Numbered from the stretch's first letter, positions 6,300-14,678 are shown. The stretch: 33,002 nt of DNA from Streptomyces roseochromogenus subsp. oscitans DS 12.976 (GCF_000497445.1 NZ_CM002285.1:8808519-8841520), one strand, 5' to 3'. The notes: generated from the sequence alone by a model not told the origin. Made by a program: numbers and translations.

Positions 6300-7972
6300 G
6301 ACTGCTCCAGATACCGGTGGACGAGCATGACGGCCATCGCTCCCTCGCCGACGGCGGACGCGACGCGCTTGGCGGACTCGGCCCGCGCGTCACCCGCCAC
6401 GAACACGCCGGGAACGCTGGTCTCCAGGTGGTACGGCGGCCGGTCCAGCTCCCAGCCGGCCGGCGGCCGCCCGTCGGCGGTCAGGTCGGGCCCGGCGAGG
6501 ATGAACCCGCGCTCGTCGCGCAGCACCGCCTCGCCCAGCCAGTCGGTCAGCGGGGCGGCGCCGATGAACACGAACATCCAGTGCGCGTCGACGCGTTCGC
6601 TGTCCCCGGTCACCGTGTGACGCAGCGTCAGGTGTTCCAGGCGGTCCGAGCCGTGCGCCGCGTCCACCACCGTGTGCGGGCGCACCGAGATGTTCGGCGC
6701 CTCGTTGATCTGCTGGATCAGGTAGTGCGACATCGAGGCCGACAGGTCGGCGCCGCGCACCAGCAGCGTCACCGACTTCGCGCCCCGGGACAGATACATC
6801 GCGGCCTGGCCGGCCGAGTTGGCCCCACCGACGATGTAGATGTCCTGCCCCTGGCAGGCAGCCGCCTCGGTCAGCGCCGAGCCGTAGAACACCCCGCAGC
6901 CGGTCAGATCGGTGCAGCCCGCGGCCTCCAGCTGCCGGTACTGCACACCGGTCGCGAGGATCACGCTGTGCGCGGCGATCGCCGAGCCGTCGGCGAACCG
7001 TACGACCCGGGCGGCGCCGTTGACCTCCAGTCCCGTCACCTCACGGGCGGTCAGTATCTCCGCGCCGAACTTGGCGGCCTGCCGGCGCGCCCGGTCGGTG
7101 AGCTGGGCGCCGGAGACCCCGTCGGGGAAGCCCAGGTAGTTCTCGATCCGGGAGCTCTGCCCGGCCTGCCCGCCGGTCGCCGACCGCTCGACGAGCACGG
7201 TCCTGAGGCCTTCCGAAGCCCCGTACACAGCCGCACCGAGCCCGGCCGGCCCGCCGCCGATCACGATGAGGTCGTAGAAGTCGGCGGTCGGTGTCGTGGC
7301 CAGCCCCACCCGCGCGGCCAGTTCGGGCGCCTCGGGCTCGACCAGGGCCGTGCCGTCCGGGGTGATCACCAGCGGCAGCCGCTGCCCGTCCTGCCCGGCG
7401 GCCGCCAGCAGCCGCTGCCCCTCGGGCTCCTCCACCGAGTACCAGCGGTACGGCACCTGGTTGCGGGCCAGGAACTCACGCACGTCCGACGAGCGTGCCG
7501 ACCAGCGGTGACCGACGACCTTCGTGCTGGGCACGGGCCGGTAGGCGCTGGTGCGCCAGGCCTCCAGCAGGTCGTCCAGGACCGGGTAGAGCTTCTCCTC
7601 CGGCGGATCCCAGGGCTTGAGCAGATAGTGGTCGAGGTCGACGACGTTGATCGCGTCGATCGCCGCGTTGGTGTCCGCGTACGCGGTCAGCAGCACCCGC
7701 CGTGCCCCCGGATACACATCGAGCGCCTGCTCCAGGAACTCGATGCCGTTCATCTGCGGCATGCGGTAGTCGGCCAGGATCACGGCCACCAGGTCGCCGC
7801 GCAGCTTCAGCTCGCGCAGCGCCTGCAGCGCGGACTCCCCGGACTCCGCGCGCACGATCCGGTACGACTCGCCGTAGCGCCGCCGCAGATCGCGGGCGAC
7901 GGCGCGGGAGACCCCCGGGTCGTCGTCCACGGTCAGGATGACGGTCCGCGCTGCCTCGGCGGCCTGTGCCAT
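6296..7972 (-). CDS. Response receiver / thioredoxin-fold / TrxR-like flavoprotein fusion without CxxC
   Basis: This is a 558-aa fusion. Residues 8-138 form a phospho-receiver: DDD 16-18, acceptor Asp68 in ILADYRMP, Thr96, Lys119. Residues 150-215 look like a glutaredoxin/thioredoxin fold with a cis-Pro-like LPLVITPDG, but the active-site position reads WSARSS with no Cys. Residues 232-558 are a two-domain pyridine-nucleotide flavoprotein of the thioredoxin reductase type: GGGPAG 239-244, an NADPH-site motif VGGANSAGQA 381-390, and a second FAD motif VFVAGDAR 523-530. Where TrxR has CATC this protein has GSAL (after GVFY, residues 361-363), so dithiol chemistry by the standard route is not possible. 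Databases usually name such proteins fused response regulator/thioredoxin-disulfide reductase, which here is misleading. ATG 7972 follows a GGGAG ribosome binding site. It is the first gene of the operon. Confidence 0.92.
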   Translation of the reverse strand: MAQAAEAARTVILTVDDDPGVSRAVARDLRRRYGESYRIVRAESGESALQALRELKLRGDLVAVILADYRMPQMNGIEFLEQALDVYPGARRVLLTAYADTNAAIDAINVVDLDHYLLKPWDPPEEKLYPVLDDLLEAWRTSAYRPVPSTKVVGHRWSARSSDVREFLARNQVPYRWYSVEEPEGQRLLAAAGQDGQRLPLVITPDGTALVEPEAPELAARVGLATTPTADFYDLIVIGGGPAGLGAAVYGASEGLRTVLVERSATGGQAGQSSRIENYLGFPDGVSGAQLTDRARRQAAKFGAEILTAREVTGLEVNGAARVVRFADGSAIAAHSVILATGVQYRQLEAAGCTDLTGCGVFYGSALTEAAACQGQDIYIVGGANSAGQAAMYLSRGAKSVTLLVRGADLSASMSHYLIQQINEAPNISVRPHTVVDAAHGSDRLEHLTLRHTVTGDSERVDAHWMFVFIGAAPLTDWLGEAVLRDERGFILAGPDLTADGRPPAGWELDRPPYHLETSVPGVFVAGDARAESAKRVASAVGEGAMAVMLVHRYLEQS

Positions 7973-8091
7973 GCGTCTCCCACCCCGAGCGTCCGGTTCC
8001 ACGGGCCGGCGTCGTGGAGACCACCGCACCGGTTCGCAGCCATCGTATGTTCGATCGCCCGGCTTCGCTCCGGATAAGCCAGGGGCCCTGG

Positions 8092-8364
8092 TCAGGCCCG
8101 GCGCTCCCCGCGCACACAGAACTCGTTGCCCTCGGGGTCGATGAGCACCACCCACGGCTCCTTGAGGTGGAGCCGGTTCGTGACGGTCTTTGCCTCCTGG
8201 ACCGGCCCGGACAGCAGCCCCGGCAGCCCGTCCGGCGCGGGCCGGATCTCGTACGCGTCCTCGGCGTCGTTCACCGCGACCCAGCCGAGCGCCTCGGCCC
8301 ACCGGCGCGCGAGCCCCACCCGGCCGGCCGCGTCGACGGCGACCTGCTCCTACTCCGGAGTCAT
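8092..8364 (-). pseudogene. Broken VOC/glyoxalase-fold gene (nonsense codon plus internal deletion)
   Basis: From ATG 8364 the frame reads MTPE, then an in-frame TAG (8350-8352), then EQVAVDAAGRVGLARRWAEA and onward to a TGA at 8092. Intact family members read MTPEW here, so TGG to TAG is the simplest event. In the middle, TNRLHL is followed directly by KEPWVVLIDPEGNEFC; family members have about 35-40 residues between these blocks, so an in-frame deletion has removed roughly one beta-alpha unit. Two independent lesions make a functional single-domain VOC protein unlikely. A shortened product from GTG 8319 is possible but would lack half the fold. Confidence 0.8.
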
Positions 8365-8478
8365 GGGCGGCAGCTCAGCCACAGGGCGGCGGGGCGGCAC
8401 CTGCGTTTCTGCGGTCGTGGAGCGGCCGCGAGATGATCGTTCCCGCGAGACACGCCGCGACGACGAGGAGGCCCACGC

Positions 8479-9345
8479 ATGACACGCCCGATCACGGCAG
8501 GGGTGGACGGCACGGAGGAGAGCCTGGCCGCGCTGGACTGGGCCGGCCGGGAGGCCGTACGGCGTGGGCTGCCGCTGCGTGTGGTGCACGCCTGGCGCTA
8601 CGCCGAGTCGCTCGCCACCGCCGACCGGGACACCCAGCACGGGTGGGTGTCGGAGGGCGTCAAGGAGGCCGTGCGCGCCGTCTCCGAGCGGCATCCGGGA
8701 CTGGAGGTGAGCGTCGACGTGGTCGAGGGCGAGCCCGCGCACGCGCTGGCCCGCGCGGCGGCGGAGGCCGAACTGCTGGTGCTCGGCTCGCGCGGGCACG
8801 GGCCCGTCATCGGGTTCCTGGTCGGCTCGGTCGGACAGCAGGTGATCGCCCGCGCGACCCGGCCGGTGGTCCTGGTACGTGCCGGGGACCAGGCGGCGGC
8901 GGAGGCGGCCGGGCGGGACGTCGTCGTCGGTCAGCACGGCGATCCCGAGGACAGCGCGGCCACGCTGCGGTTCGCCTTCGAGACGGCGGCGGCCCGCGGC
9001 GCCACCGTCCGGGCCGTACGGGCGTGGACCCTGCCGCCGGTCTTCGCCTACAGCCCCGGTTCGCTCAAGCTGCTGGACGACGCCGGTGGTCTGGAGCCGT
9101 ACGAGAGGCAGGCGCTGGCCGAGGCACTGCGGCCCTGGCGGGTGCGGTTCCCCGGTGTGCCCGTGGCCGAGCACGTCGAGATGGGCAGCGCGGGCCAGGT
9201 GCTGCTGTCGATGGCCGGCCGGGCCCAGCTGATGGTCGTCGGCCGCCGCTCGCACCGTCTGGCCGTGGGCTCCCGGATCGGTTCGGTCGCACACGGGGTG
9301 CTGCACCACGCCGACTGCCCGGTCGCCGTGGTCCCGCACGACTGA
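8479..9345 (+). CDS. Tandem universal stress protein (UspA family)
   Basis: This 288-aa protein has two Usp domains. The first (about 1-137) begins ITAGVDGTEES and ends with the nucleotide-binding signature GSRGHGPVIGFLVGSVGQQV followed by RPVVLV. The second (about 145-288) contains VVGRRSHRLAVGSRIGSVAHG followed by CPVAVV. The G-2x-G-9x-G(S/T) pattern in both suggests ATP binding, as in dormancy and stress Usp proteins of actinobacteria. ATG 8479 has a gaggag ribosome binding site 8 bases upstream. The gene is transcribed alone, away from the broken VOC gene on the other strand. The product is cytoplasmic, with a probable role in stress or hypoxia adaptation; the specific partner is unknown. 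Confidence 0.92.
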   Translation: MTRPITAGVDGTEESLAALDWAGREAVRRGLPLRVVHAWRYAESLATADRDTQHGWVSEGVKEAVRAVSERHPGLEVSVDVVEGEPAHALARAAAEAELLVLGSRGHGPVIGFLVGSVGQQVIARATRPVVLVRAGDQAAAEAAGRDVVVGQHGDPEDSAATLRFAFETAAARGATVRAVRAWTLPPVFAYSPGSLKLLDDAGGLEPYERQALAEALRPWRVRFPGVPVAEHVEMGSAGQVLLSMAGRAQLMVVGRRSHRLAVGSRIGSVAHGVLHHADCPVAVVPHD

Positions 9346-9446
9346 CGCCAGGGCTTGTCCGGCGGATCAGGTCCCAGGAAATCGACGGCGCCGCTGGGGG
9401 TGGGCGTGCCGGCCCCCGCGTCCGCGGCAGGATCCGCCGGTCGGGC

Positions 9447-10667
9447 CTAGTCCAGGGCGGTCCGTGCCTCGGGCAGGACGTTCTCGGTGTAGTCCTTGAC
9501 GGCGGTGTCGAGGCCGATGTCGTGCTGTGCGCGTTCGGACAGGTACCAGCGGTGTTCCAGGAGCTGATGGTAGATCTCGGCCGGGTCCATGGTGCCGCGC
9601 AGCTCGGGCGGCACGGCCCGCACGGTGGGCCGGAACACGTCACGCACCCAGCGGTGGGCCAGCACCTCCGGGCGGGCGGACAGGGGATCGCCGGGCGCGT
9701 AGTCGTCCTGTGTGGCCATCCAGCTCTCCAGGTCGCCGAGCAGCCGCCGCGCCTGGTTCTCCTCGGCGTCCAGGCCGGTCAGCCGCAGCAGCTGGCGCTG
9801 ATGATGGCCGGCGTCGACCACCTTCGGCACGAAGGTGACCGTGTCGCCGGTGGAGGAGTGCTCGATCTGCATCTCTGCGACGTCGAAGCCGAGTTCGTTC
9901 AGGCGGCGGATCCGGCGCTCGATGTAGTGGTACTTGCCCGCCGGGTACACCGAGGTGCGGGTCAGCTCCTGCCACAGCCCCTGGTACCGGGTGCGGATCT
10001 CGTGCCCGAACTCCACGGGGTCCACGGACGGGTGCAGCGCGCCGGAGGCCTCCAGGTCGAGGAGCTCGCCGCTGATGTTCACCCGGGCCAGATCCAGGTC
10101 GTACTCCCGCTGCCCGGGACTCAGCCGGGGATGCAGTTCCCCGGTCTCGGCGTCGACCAGATAGGCGGCGTAGGCTCCCGCGTCGCGCCGGAAGAGGGTG
10201 TTGGACAGCGAGCAGTCGCCCCAGGCGAACCCGGCCAGATGCAGCCGGACCAGCAGCACGGCGAGGGCGTCCATCAGCCGGTGCATGGTCGCCGGGCGCA
10301 TGGTCGTCTCGAACATCGAGCGGTACGGCATCGAGCCCCGCAGATGCCGGGTGATCAGGACCGGTTCCAGCGGGGTGCCCGAGCCTTCCGTGCGGCCGGT
10401 GACCACCGCGAGCGGGTCGACGGCGGGGATGGCGAGCCGGTCGAGGTCGCGCAGCAGCCCGTACTCGCGCAGCGCGGGCCGCTCGGCCAGCTCCTTGACG
10501 GCGATCACCTCGTCACCGGCGTGCGCGTAGCGCACCACGTGCCGCGAGATGCCCCTCGGCAGCGGCACGAGGTACTCCTGCGGCCACTCCTCCAGGGGCA
10601 CGTCCCAGGGCAGGGCGAGCAGGAGCGCGGGATGCTCCGGGTTCGTGGCGCTGATCTGCAAGGCCAT
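9447..10667 (-). CDS. DUF4032 kinase-like protein
   Basis: This cytoplasmic protein of 406 aa has an atypical kinase-like N-terminal half and a helical C-terminal DUF4032 half. Visible kinase features are AVKEL with Lys58, the catalytic-loop-like FAWGDCSLSN at 147-156 (matching HGD...N of small-molecule and LPS-type kinases), and the metal-binding Asp of VDAETGE at 171-177. The C-terminal part carries YHYIERRI and AHRWVRDVF, typical of the family. The substrate is not known. ATG 10667 is preceded by an AGGG site; longer frames from upstream starts would overlap the neighbouring gene and lack homologous sequence. It follows the metallo-beta-lactamase-fold gene by 31 bases on the same strand and probably shares its transcript. 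Confidence 0.85.
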   Translation of the reverse strand: MALQISATNPEHPALLLALPWDVPLEEWPQEYLVPLPRGISRHVVRYAHAGDEVIAVKELAERPALREYGLLRDLDRLAIPAVDPLAVVTGRTEGSGTPLEPVLITRHLRGSMPYRSMFETTMRPATMHRLMDALAVLLVRLHLAGFAWGDCSLSNTLFRRDAGAYAAYLVDAETGELHPRLSPGQREYDLDLARVNISGELLDLEASGALHPSVDPVEFGHEIRTRYQGLWQELTRTSVYPAGKYHYIERRIRRLNELGFDVAEMQIEHSSTGDTVTFVPKVVDAGHHQRQLLRLTGLDAEENQARRLLGDLESWMATQDDYAPGDPLSARPEVLAHRWVRDVFRPTVRAVPPELRGTMDPAEIYHQLLEHRWYLSERAQHDIGLDTAVKDYTENVLPEARTALD

Positions 10668-10698
10668 GGCACGAACCCTAAGGCCCCGCCCGGGTGTT

Positions 10699-11445
10699 CT
10701 AGGAAGCCCTTTCCCGGGCCTGGTCGGCCGCCGCGCGCACCGAACCCCGGTGGACCGGCCCGTGTCCCGGCAGCAAGGTGTCACCGTCCAGCGCGCCGAT
10801 CACCTCCAGCGAGTCCACGACCCGGGCCCGCTCGTGGTGGAAGAAGTCGAGCAGGATCTGCGGGCCCTTGACCCGCGAGGTCGCGTGCCCGCTGACCAGC
10901 GCGTCGCCGGAGATCACGATGCCCGCCTCGGGGAGGTGGTAGACGCAGTGGCCGTCCGTGTGGCCGGGGGTGTGGACGGGCACGGGCCGGCCGGGCAGGT
11001 CCAGCGGGCCCTCGGCCGGGAACGGCTCGGGCGCGGTGACGGGGTTGTGGTCGGTGCCGCCGACCTGGAGCACGTGCCGCGCCCATGACACGACACCGGG
11101 TCGCCAGGCGTTGCGCACCACGTCGCCGATGGTGGCCTGCTGCAGGAACTCCCGCCGCGCGTGCGGCACTTCGGCCGGGTGCAGATGGACGGGAGTGCCG
11201 TAGGTGGCGCGCAGGTACTCGGCCGAGCCCAGATGGTCGTTGTGCGCGTGTGTGATCAGGACGGCGGCGACCGCCTCCGGTGAACTGCCCACCGCGGCCA
11301 GGGACTCCAGGACTCCCTCCCGGTCCCCGGGGTAGCCGGTGTCCACGAGTGTGACGGCGTCGCCGTCCTTGAGGATCACCCAGTTGACGTGGTTGCCGTG
11401 CACCAGAAAGGTGCCGTCGGCGACTTGGTGTACCTCTGCCCGCAT
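10699..11445 (-). CDS. Metallo-beta-lactamase-fold hydrolase
   Basis: This 248-aa hydrolase has the complete metal-binding set of the superfamily: THAHNDH with His66, His68, Asp70 and His71; His162 in HTPGHTDGH; Asp181 in ISGDALVSG; and His228 in LLPGHGP. It resembles the broad glyoxalase II-like or quorum-quenching-like hydrolases of actinobacteria. The substrate, probably a thioester or lactone, cannot be assigned. ATG 11445 is chosen because a GGGGAG site lies just upstream and the conserved fold begins at EVHQVADGTFLV. It sits between an AlkB-like gene (85 bases upstream) and the DUF4032 gene (31 bases downstream), all in one direction. Confidence 0.9.
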   Translation of the reverse strand: MRAEVHQVADGTFLVHGNHVNWVILKDGDAVTLVDTGYPGDREGVLESLAAVGSSPEAVAAVLITHAHNDHLGSAEYLRATYGTPVHLHPAEVPHARREFLQQATIGDVVRNAWRPGVVSWARHVLQVGGTDHNPVTAPEPFPAEGPLDLPGRPVPVHTPGHTDGHCVYHLPEAGIVISGDALVSGHATSRVKGPQILLDFFHHERARVVDSLEVIGALDGDTLLPGHGPVHRGSVRAAADQARERAS

Positions 11446-11530
11446 GATCTCCCCGAGCGCTGTGCGGCTGACCGTCGGGGACAGCCAACCAGATCTGCCG
11501 GCGCCGCGCACCAGGGGGTGACCGGATACG

Positions 11531-12160
11531 TCAGCGCACGCCGTGCGGCCGGAACTGGATGCTGATGCGCGGACCCGCGGCCCGCGTGGTCTTCGGTATG
11601 CAGTGCTCCCAGGTGCGCTGGCAGGAGCCGCCCATCACGATCAGATCGCCGTGCCCGAGCGGCCGCCGCACCGTCGTACCGCCTCCGCCGGCCGGACGCA
11701 GCAGCAGGTCCCGGGATGCGCCGACGGAGAGGATCGCGACCATCGTGTCCTCGCGGGCGGCTCGCCCGCCCCGGTCCCCGTGCCAGGCGACGCTGTCCCG
11801 GCCGTCGCGGTAGTAGCACAGCCCGGCGGTGGTGAACGGCTCGCCCAGCTCCTCGGCGTAGTGCCGGGACAACGCGTCGCGTGCCTCGTCGAGCACCGGA
11901 TGGGGGAGCGGGTCCTCGGCCGAGTAGTGGGCCAGCAGGCGCGGCACGGCCACCATGTTGTCGTACATCTTCCAGCGTTCCGCGCGCCACGGTACGTCCG
12001 CCGCCAGCGTCTCGAACAGGGCGGCGGCCCCGCTCAGCCAGCCCGGCAGTACGTCGATCCAGGCGCCGGAGCCCAGTTCGGTCCGGCGCAGCCCGTCGAG
12101 GGGGCCGAGGCGCAGCTCGTCGGTCTGGTCGAACAGCGAGCCCTGCAGATGCGTGGACAT
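11531..12160 (-). CDS. AlkB-like 2-oxoglutarate/Fe(II) dioxygenase
   Basis: This 209-aa enzyme of the AlkB fold oxidatively removes alkyl groups from DNA or RNA bases in characterised members. The iron site is His127-x-Asp129 (AWHGD) and His186 (TWEHCIPK), and Arg198 in PRISIQF is positioned to bind 2-oxoglutarate. Upstream, the N-terminal region GAWIDVLPGWLSGAAALFE and PRLLAHYS match the nucleotide-recognition lid of the family. ATG 12160 has an AAGGAG site 12 bases upstream. The gene is divergent from the TetR regulator, and the shared 133-bp region contains a palindrome and inverted repeats, so it may be controlled by that regulator. A repair role in alkylation stress is inferred from the family. 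Confidence 0.9.
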   Translation of the reverse strand: MSTHLQGSLFDQTDELRLGPLDGLRRTELGSGAWIDVLPGWLSGAAALFETLAADVPWRAERWKMYDNMVAVPRLLAHYSAEDPLPHPVLDEARDALSRHYAEELGEPFTTAGLCYYRDGRDSVAWHGDRGGRAAREDTMVAILSVGASRDLLLRPAGGGGTTVRRPLGHGDLIVMGGSCQRTWEHCIPKTTRAAGPRISIQFRPHGVR

Positions 12161-12179
12161 GAGCCCAGCGTACTCCTTA

Positions 12180-12246
12180 ATCGAAAATATGTTCCCTTTC
12201 GATCAATGCTGCGGGCGGGGCAGGGCATACGAGCCCCCCTTTCGAT
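12180..12246. promoter_or_regulatory. Three TTTCGAT elements in the AlkB/TetR divergent region
   Basis: ATCGAAA at 12180-12186 and TTTCGAT at 12197-12203 form a 7-bp inverted repeat with a 10-base gap; a further TTTCGAT lies at 12240-12246. The stretch is unusually AT-rich for this window. It could bind a dimeric regulator or overlap the promoter of the AlkB-like gene. Confidence 0.4.
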
Positions 12247-12252
12247 GCATCT

Positions 12253-12267
12253 ATGTATCGGATACAT
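12253..12267. promoter_or_regulatory. Perfect 15-bp palindrome, candidate TetR operator
   Basis: ATGTATC-G-GATACAT is a perfect palindrome around a central base, ending 26 bases before the GTG of the TetR gene. A half-site like repeat gtatcga follows at 12272. Size, symmetry and position fit an autoregulatory TetR-family operator that may also control the dehydrogenase and the divergent AlkB-like gene. Confidence 0.6.
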
Positions 12268-12293
12268 TCTCGTATCGAGAAGGAGGTGCGGCG

Positions 12294-12914
12294 GTGGCAG
12301 ACACCCCCAAGCGCGTCACCCGACGCCGGGCCGCCACCCGGGCCAGGCTGCTGGAAGCCGCGTTCGACGTGTTCGCGGCCAGGGGCTTCGGGCGCGTGTC
12401 CATCGAGGAGATCTGCGAAGCGGCCGGCTTCAGCCGCGGCGCGTTCTACTCGAACTTCGCGACGCTGGACGAGCTGTTCTTCGCGCTCTACCAGGAGCGC
12501 GCCGACCTCATCGCCTCCCAGGTGGCCGAGGCGCTCGCCCAGGACGGCCCCGGACTCGACGTGCCGGCCTCCGTGGACCGGGTCACCGAGGTACTGCTGC
12601 TCGACGTGGACTGGCTGCTGGTCAAGACCGACTTCCTGGTGCACGCCGCCCGCGACCCGCAGGTCGCCCGGGCCCTCCTCGACCACCGCGCCCGGCTCCG
12701 GGAGGCGATCGCCGACCGGCTGCGCCGGGCCCGCGGCCACACCGAACTGCCCGCCGTGCTCGGTGACGTGGAGGGCGCCGCATACGCCGTGGTCGCCGCG
12801 TACGACGGCGTCACCGTCCAGCTGCTGCTGGACAGGGACGTCCAGGCCGCACGGGCCTGGCTGGGGCAGCTGCTCACCGCCCTGCTCACGGACGGCAGCC
12901 GCAGCCCCGCATGA
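12294..12914 (+). CDS. TetR-family transcriptional regulator
   Basis: This 206-aa one-component repressor has an N-terminal helix-turn-helix at about 17-62 (RARLLEAAFDVFAARGF, VSIEEICEAAGFSRGAFYSNF), in which GAFYSNF is the recognition-helix end typical of TetR proteins. The C-terminal ligand and dimer domain (about 70-205) shows no specific signature. GTG 12294 follows a strong AAGGAGGT site. The gene is followed at 91 bases by the FAD-dependent dehydrogenase on the same strand, its probable target. The palindrome just upstream suggests autorepression. The inducer is unknown, but it is probably a substrate or product of the dehydrogenase. Confidence 0.92.
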   Translation: MADTPKRVTRRRAATRARLLEAAFDVFAARGFGRVSIEEICEAAGFSRGAFYSNFATLDELFFALYQERADLIASQVAEALAQDGPGLDVPASVDRVTEVLLLDVDWLLVKTDFLVHAARDPQVARALLDHRARLREAIADRLRRARGHTELPAVLGDVEGAAYAVVAAYDGVTVQLLLDRDVQAARAWLGQLLTALLTDGSRSPA

Positions 12915-13004
12915 CCCCGCACGCCGGCATGACCCGTGCAGCCCCGCATGACCGTACGACCCGTACGACCCCGCATGAGGACCGTCAGGAAGGACACAGT
13001 CACG

Positions 13005-14678
13005 ATGGACGCGGACGTCATCGTCGTCGGAGCGGGCCTCGCCGGCCTGGTCGCGGCGCACGAACTCACCAGCCGGGGCCGCCGGGTGGCCCTGGTCGAC
13101 CAGGAGAACGCCGCCAACCTCGGCGGACAGGCGTACTGGTCCTTCGGCGGGCTCTTCCTCGTCGGCTCCCCGGAGCAGCGCCGCCTCGGCATCAAGGACT
13201 CCTTCGACCTCGCCTGGAACGACTGGCAGGGCAGCGCGCGGTTCGACCGGCTCGACGACGAGGACTCCTGGGCCGTGCGCTGGGCCCGCGCCTATGTCGA
13301 GTTCGCGGCCGGCGAGAAGCGGTCCTGGCTCCGCGGCCACGGCATCGAGCTGCTGCCGACCGTCGGCTGGGCCGAGCGCGGCGACCTCAGGGCGGACGGC
13401 CATGGCAACTCCGTGCCCCGCTTCCACATCGCCTGGGGCACCGGCACCGGTGTGGTCGAACCCTTCGTGCGCCACGCCCGCCAGGCCGCCCGCGACGGAC
13501 TGCTGACCTTCTACCACCGCCACCGGGTCGACGAGCTGGTCATCGAGGACGGCGCGGCCCGCGGGGTGCGCGGCACCGTGCTGGCCGAGGACCTCTCACC
13601 GCGCGGCGTCTCCTCCAACCGCGACCGCGTCGGCGACTTCGCACTCACCGCCCAGGCGGTCGTCGTCACCAGCGGCGGCATCGGCGCCGATCACGACATC
13701 GTCCGCCACTACTGGCCCGAGCGGCTCGGCACCCCGCCGGCCGAGATGGTCACCGGCGTCCCGGCCTACGTGGACGGCCGTATGCTCGACATCAGCGCCG
13801 AGGCGGGCGTCCGCCTGGTCAACCGGGACCGCATGTGGCACTACACCGAGGGCCTGCAGAACTGGGATCCGATCTGGCCCGGCCACGGCATCCGCATCCT
13901 GCCCGGCCCGTCCTCCATCTGGCTGGACGCCCTCGGCCGGCGCCTGCCCGACCCCTGCCTGCCGGGGTACGACACCCTCAGCACCCTCAAGTACCTGCGT
14001 ACCACCGAGGACATCGCCGGATACGACCACTCCTGGTTCATCCTCACCCGGAAGATCATCGAGAAGGAGTTCGCGCTCTCCGGCTCCGAGCAGAACCCCG
14101 ACATCACCGCCAAGGACCGGGGAGCCGTCCTGCGCGACCGGCTGCTCGGCAAGGGCGCGCCCGCACCGGTCAGGGCCTTCGTCGACAAGGGCGCGGACTT
14201 CGTGACCGCCGGCAACCTGGAGCAACTGGTCGGGAAGATGAACGCGCTGACCGACAAGCCGCTGCTGGACGCGGCCGAGGTGCGCCGCCAGATCGAGGCC
14301 CGCGACCTGCAGCTCGCCAACCCCTACAGCAAGGACTCCCAGATCCAGGGCATCCGCAACGCCCGCCGCTACATCGGCGACCGGCTCGGCCGGGTCGCCA
14401 CCCCGCACCGCATCCTCGACCCGGCCGCGGGCCCGCTCATCGGTGTCCGCCTGCATGTGCTGACCCGCAAGACCCTCGGCGGCATCCAGACCGACCTCGA
14501 CTCCCGGGCCCTGGCCGCCGACGGCACGCCGGTCGACGGGCTGTACGCGGCGGGCGAGGTGGCCGGCTTCGGCGGCGGCGGTGTGCACGGCTACAACGCG
14601 CTGGAGGGCACTTTCCTCGGCGGCTGCCTGTTCTCGGGCCGGGCGGCGGGCCGGCACGCCGCCCGGCACACGGGCTGA
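13005..14678 (+). CDS. FAD-binding dehydrogenase (fumarate reductase/KstD-like flavoprotein)
   Basis: This soluble 557-aa flavoprotein is related to 3-ketosteroid dehydrogenases and fumarate reductase flavoprotein subunits (COG3573 type). The dinucleotide-binding motif VVGAGLAGL lies at 7-15, followed by VDQEN, GGQAYWSFGG (about 43-52) and VVTSGGIG (about 222-229). The C-terminal FAD closure is GLYAAGEVAGFGGGGVHGYNA, then EGTFLGGCLFSGR. The exact substrate (steroid, dicarboxylate or other enone) cannot be told. ATG 13005 has aggaagga 11 bases upstream; the longer frame starting near 12936 reads through short ccccgcatga repeats and is not conserved-looking. It lies directly behind the TetR gene and ends 3 bases before the convergent DUF488 gene. 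Confidence 0.9.
   Translation: MDADVIVVGAGLAGLVAAHELTSRGRRVALVDQENAANLGGQAYWSFGGLFLVGSPEQRRLGIKDSFDLAWNDWQGSARFDRLDDEDSWAVRWARAYVEFAAGEKRSWLRGHGIELLPTVGWAERGDLRADGHGNSVPRFHIAWGTGTGVVEPFVRHARQAARDGLLTFYHRHRVDELVIEDGAARGVRGTVLAEDLSPRGVSSNRDRVGDFALTAQAVVVTSGGIGADHDIVRHYWPERLGTPPAEMVTGVPAYVDGRMLDISAEAGVRLVNRDRMWHYTEGLQNWDPIWPGHGIRILPGPSSIWLDALGRRLPDPCLPGYDTLSTLKYLRTTEDIAGYDHSWFILTRKIIEKEFALSGSEQNPDITAKDRGAVLRDRLLGKGAPAPVRAFVDKGADFVTAGNLEQLVGKMNALTDKPLLDAAEVRRQIEARDLQLANPYSKDSQIQGIRNARRYIGDRLGRVATPHRILDPAAGPLIGVRLHVLTRKTLGGIQTDLDSRALAADGTPVDGLYAAGEVAGFGGGGVHGYNALEGTFLGGCLFSGRAAGRHAARHTG

Noticed and set aside
4941..6620. Plus-strand frame of 559 codons opposite the histidine kinase
   Set aside because: Rich in Arg, Gly, Gln and His with no recognisable domain; the minus strand is a complete kinase.
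9360..9446. Terminator between the Usp gene and the DUF4032 gene
   Set aside because: Only short, poorly placed GGGGG/CCCCC pairings are visible; no clear stem can be drawn.
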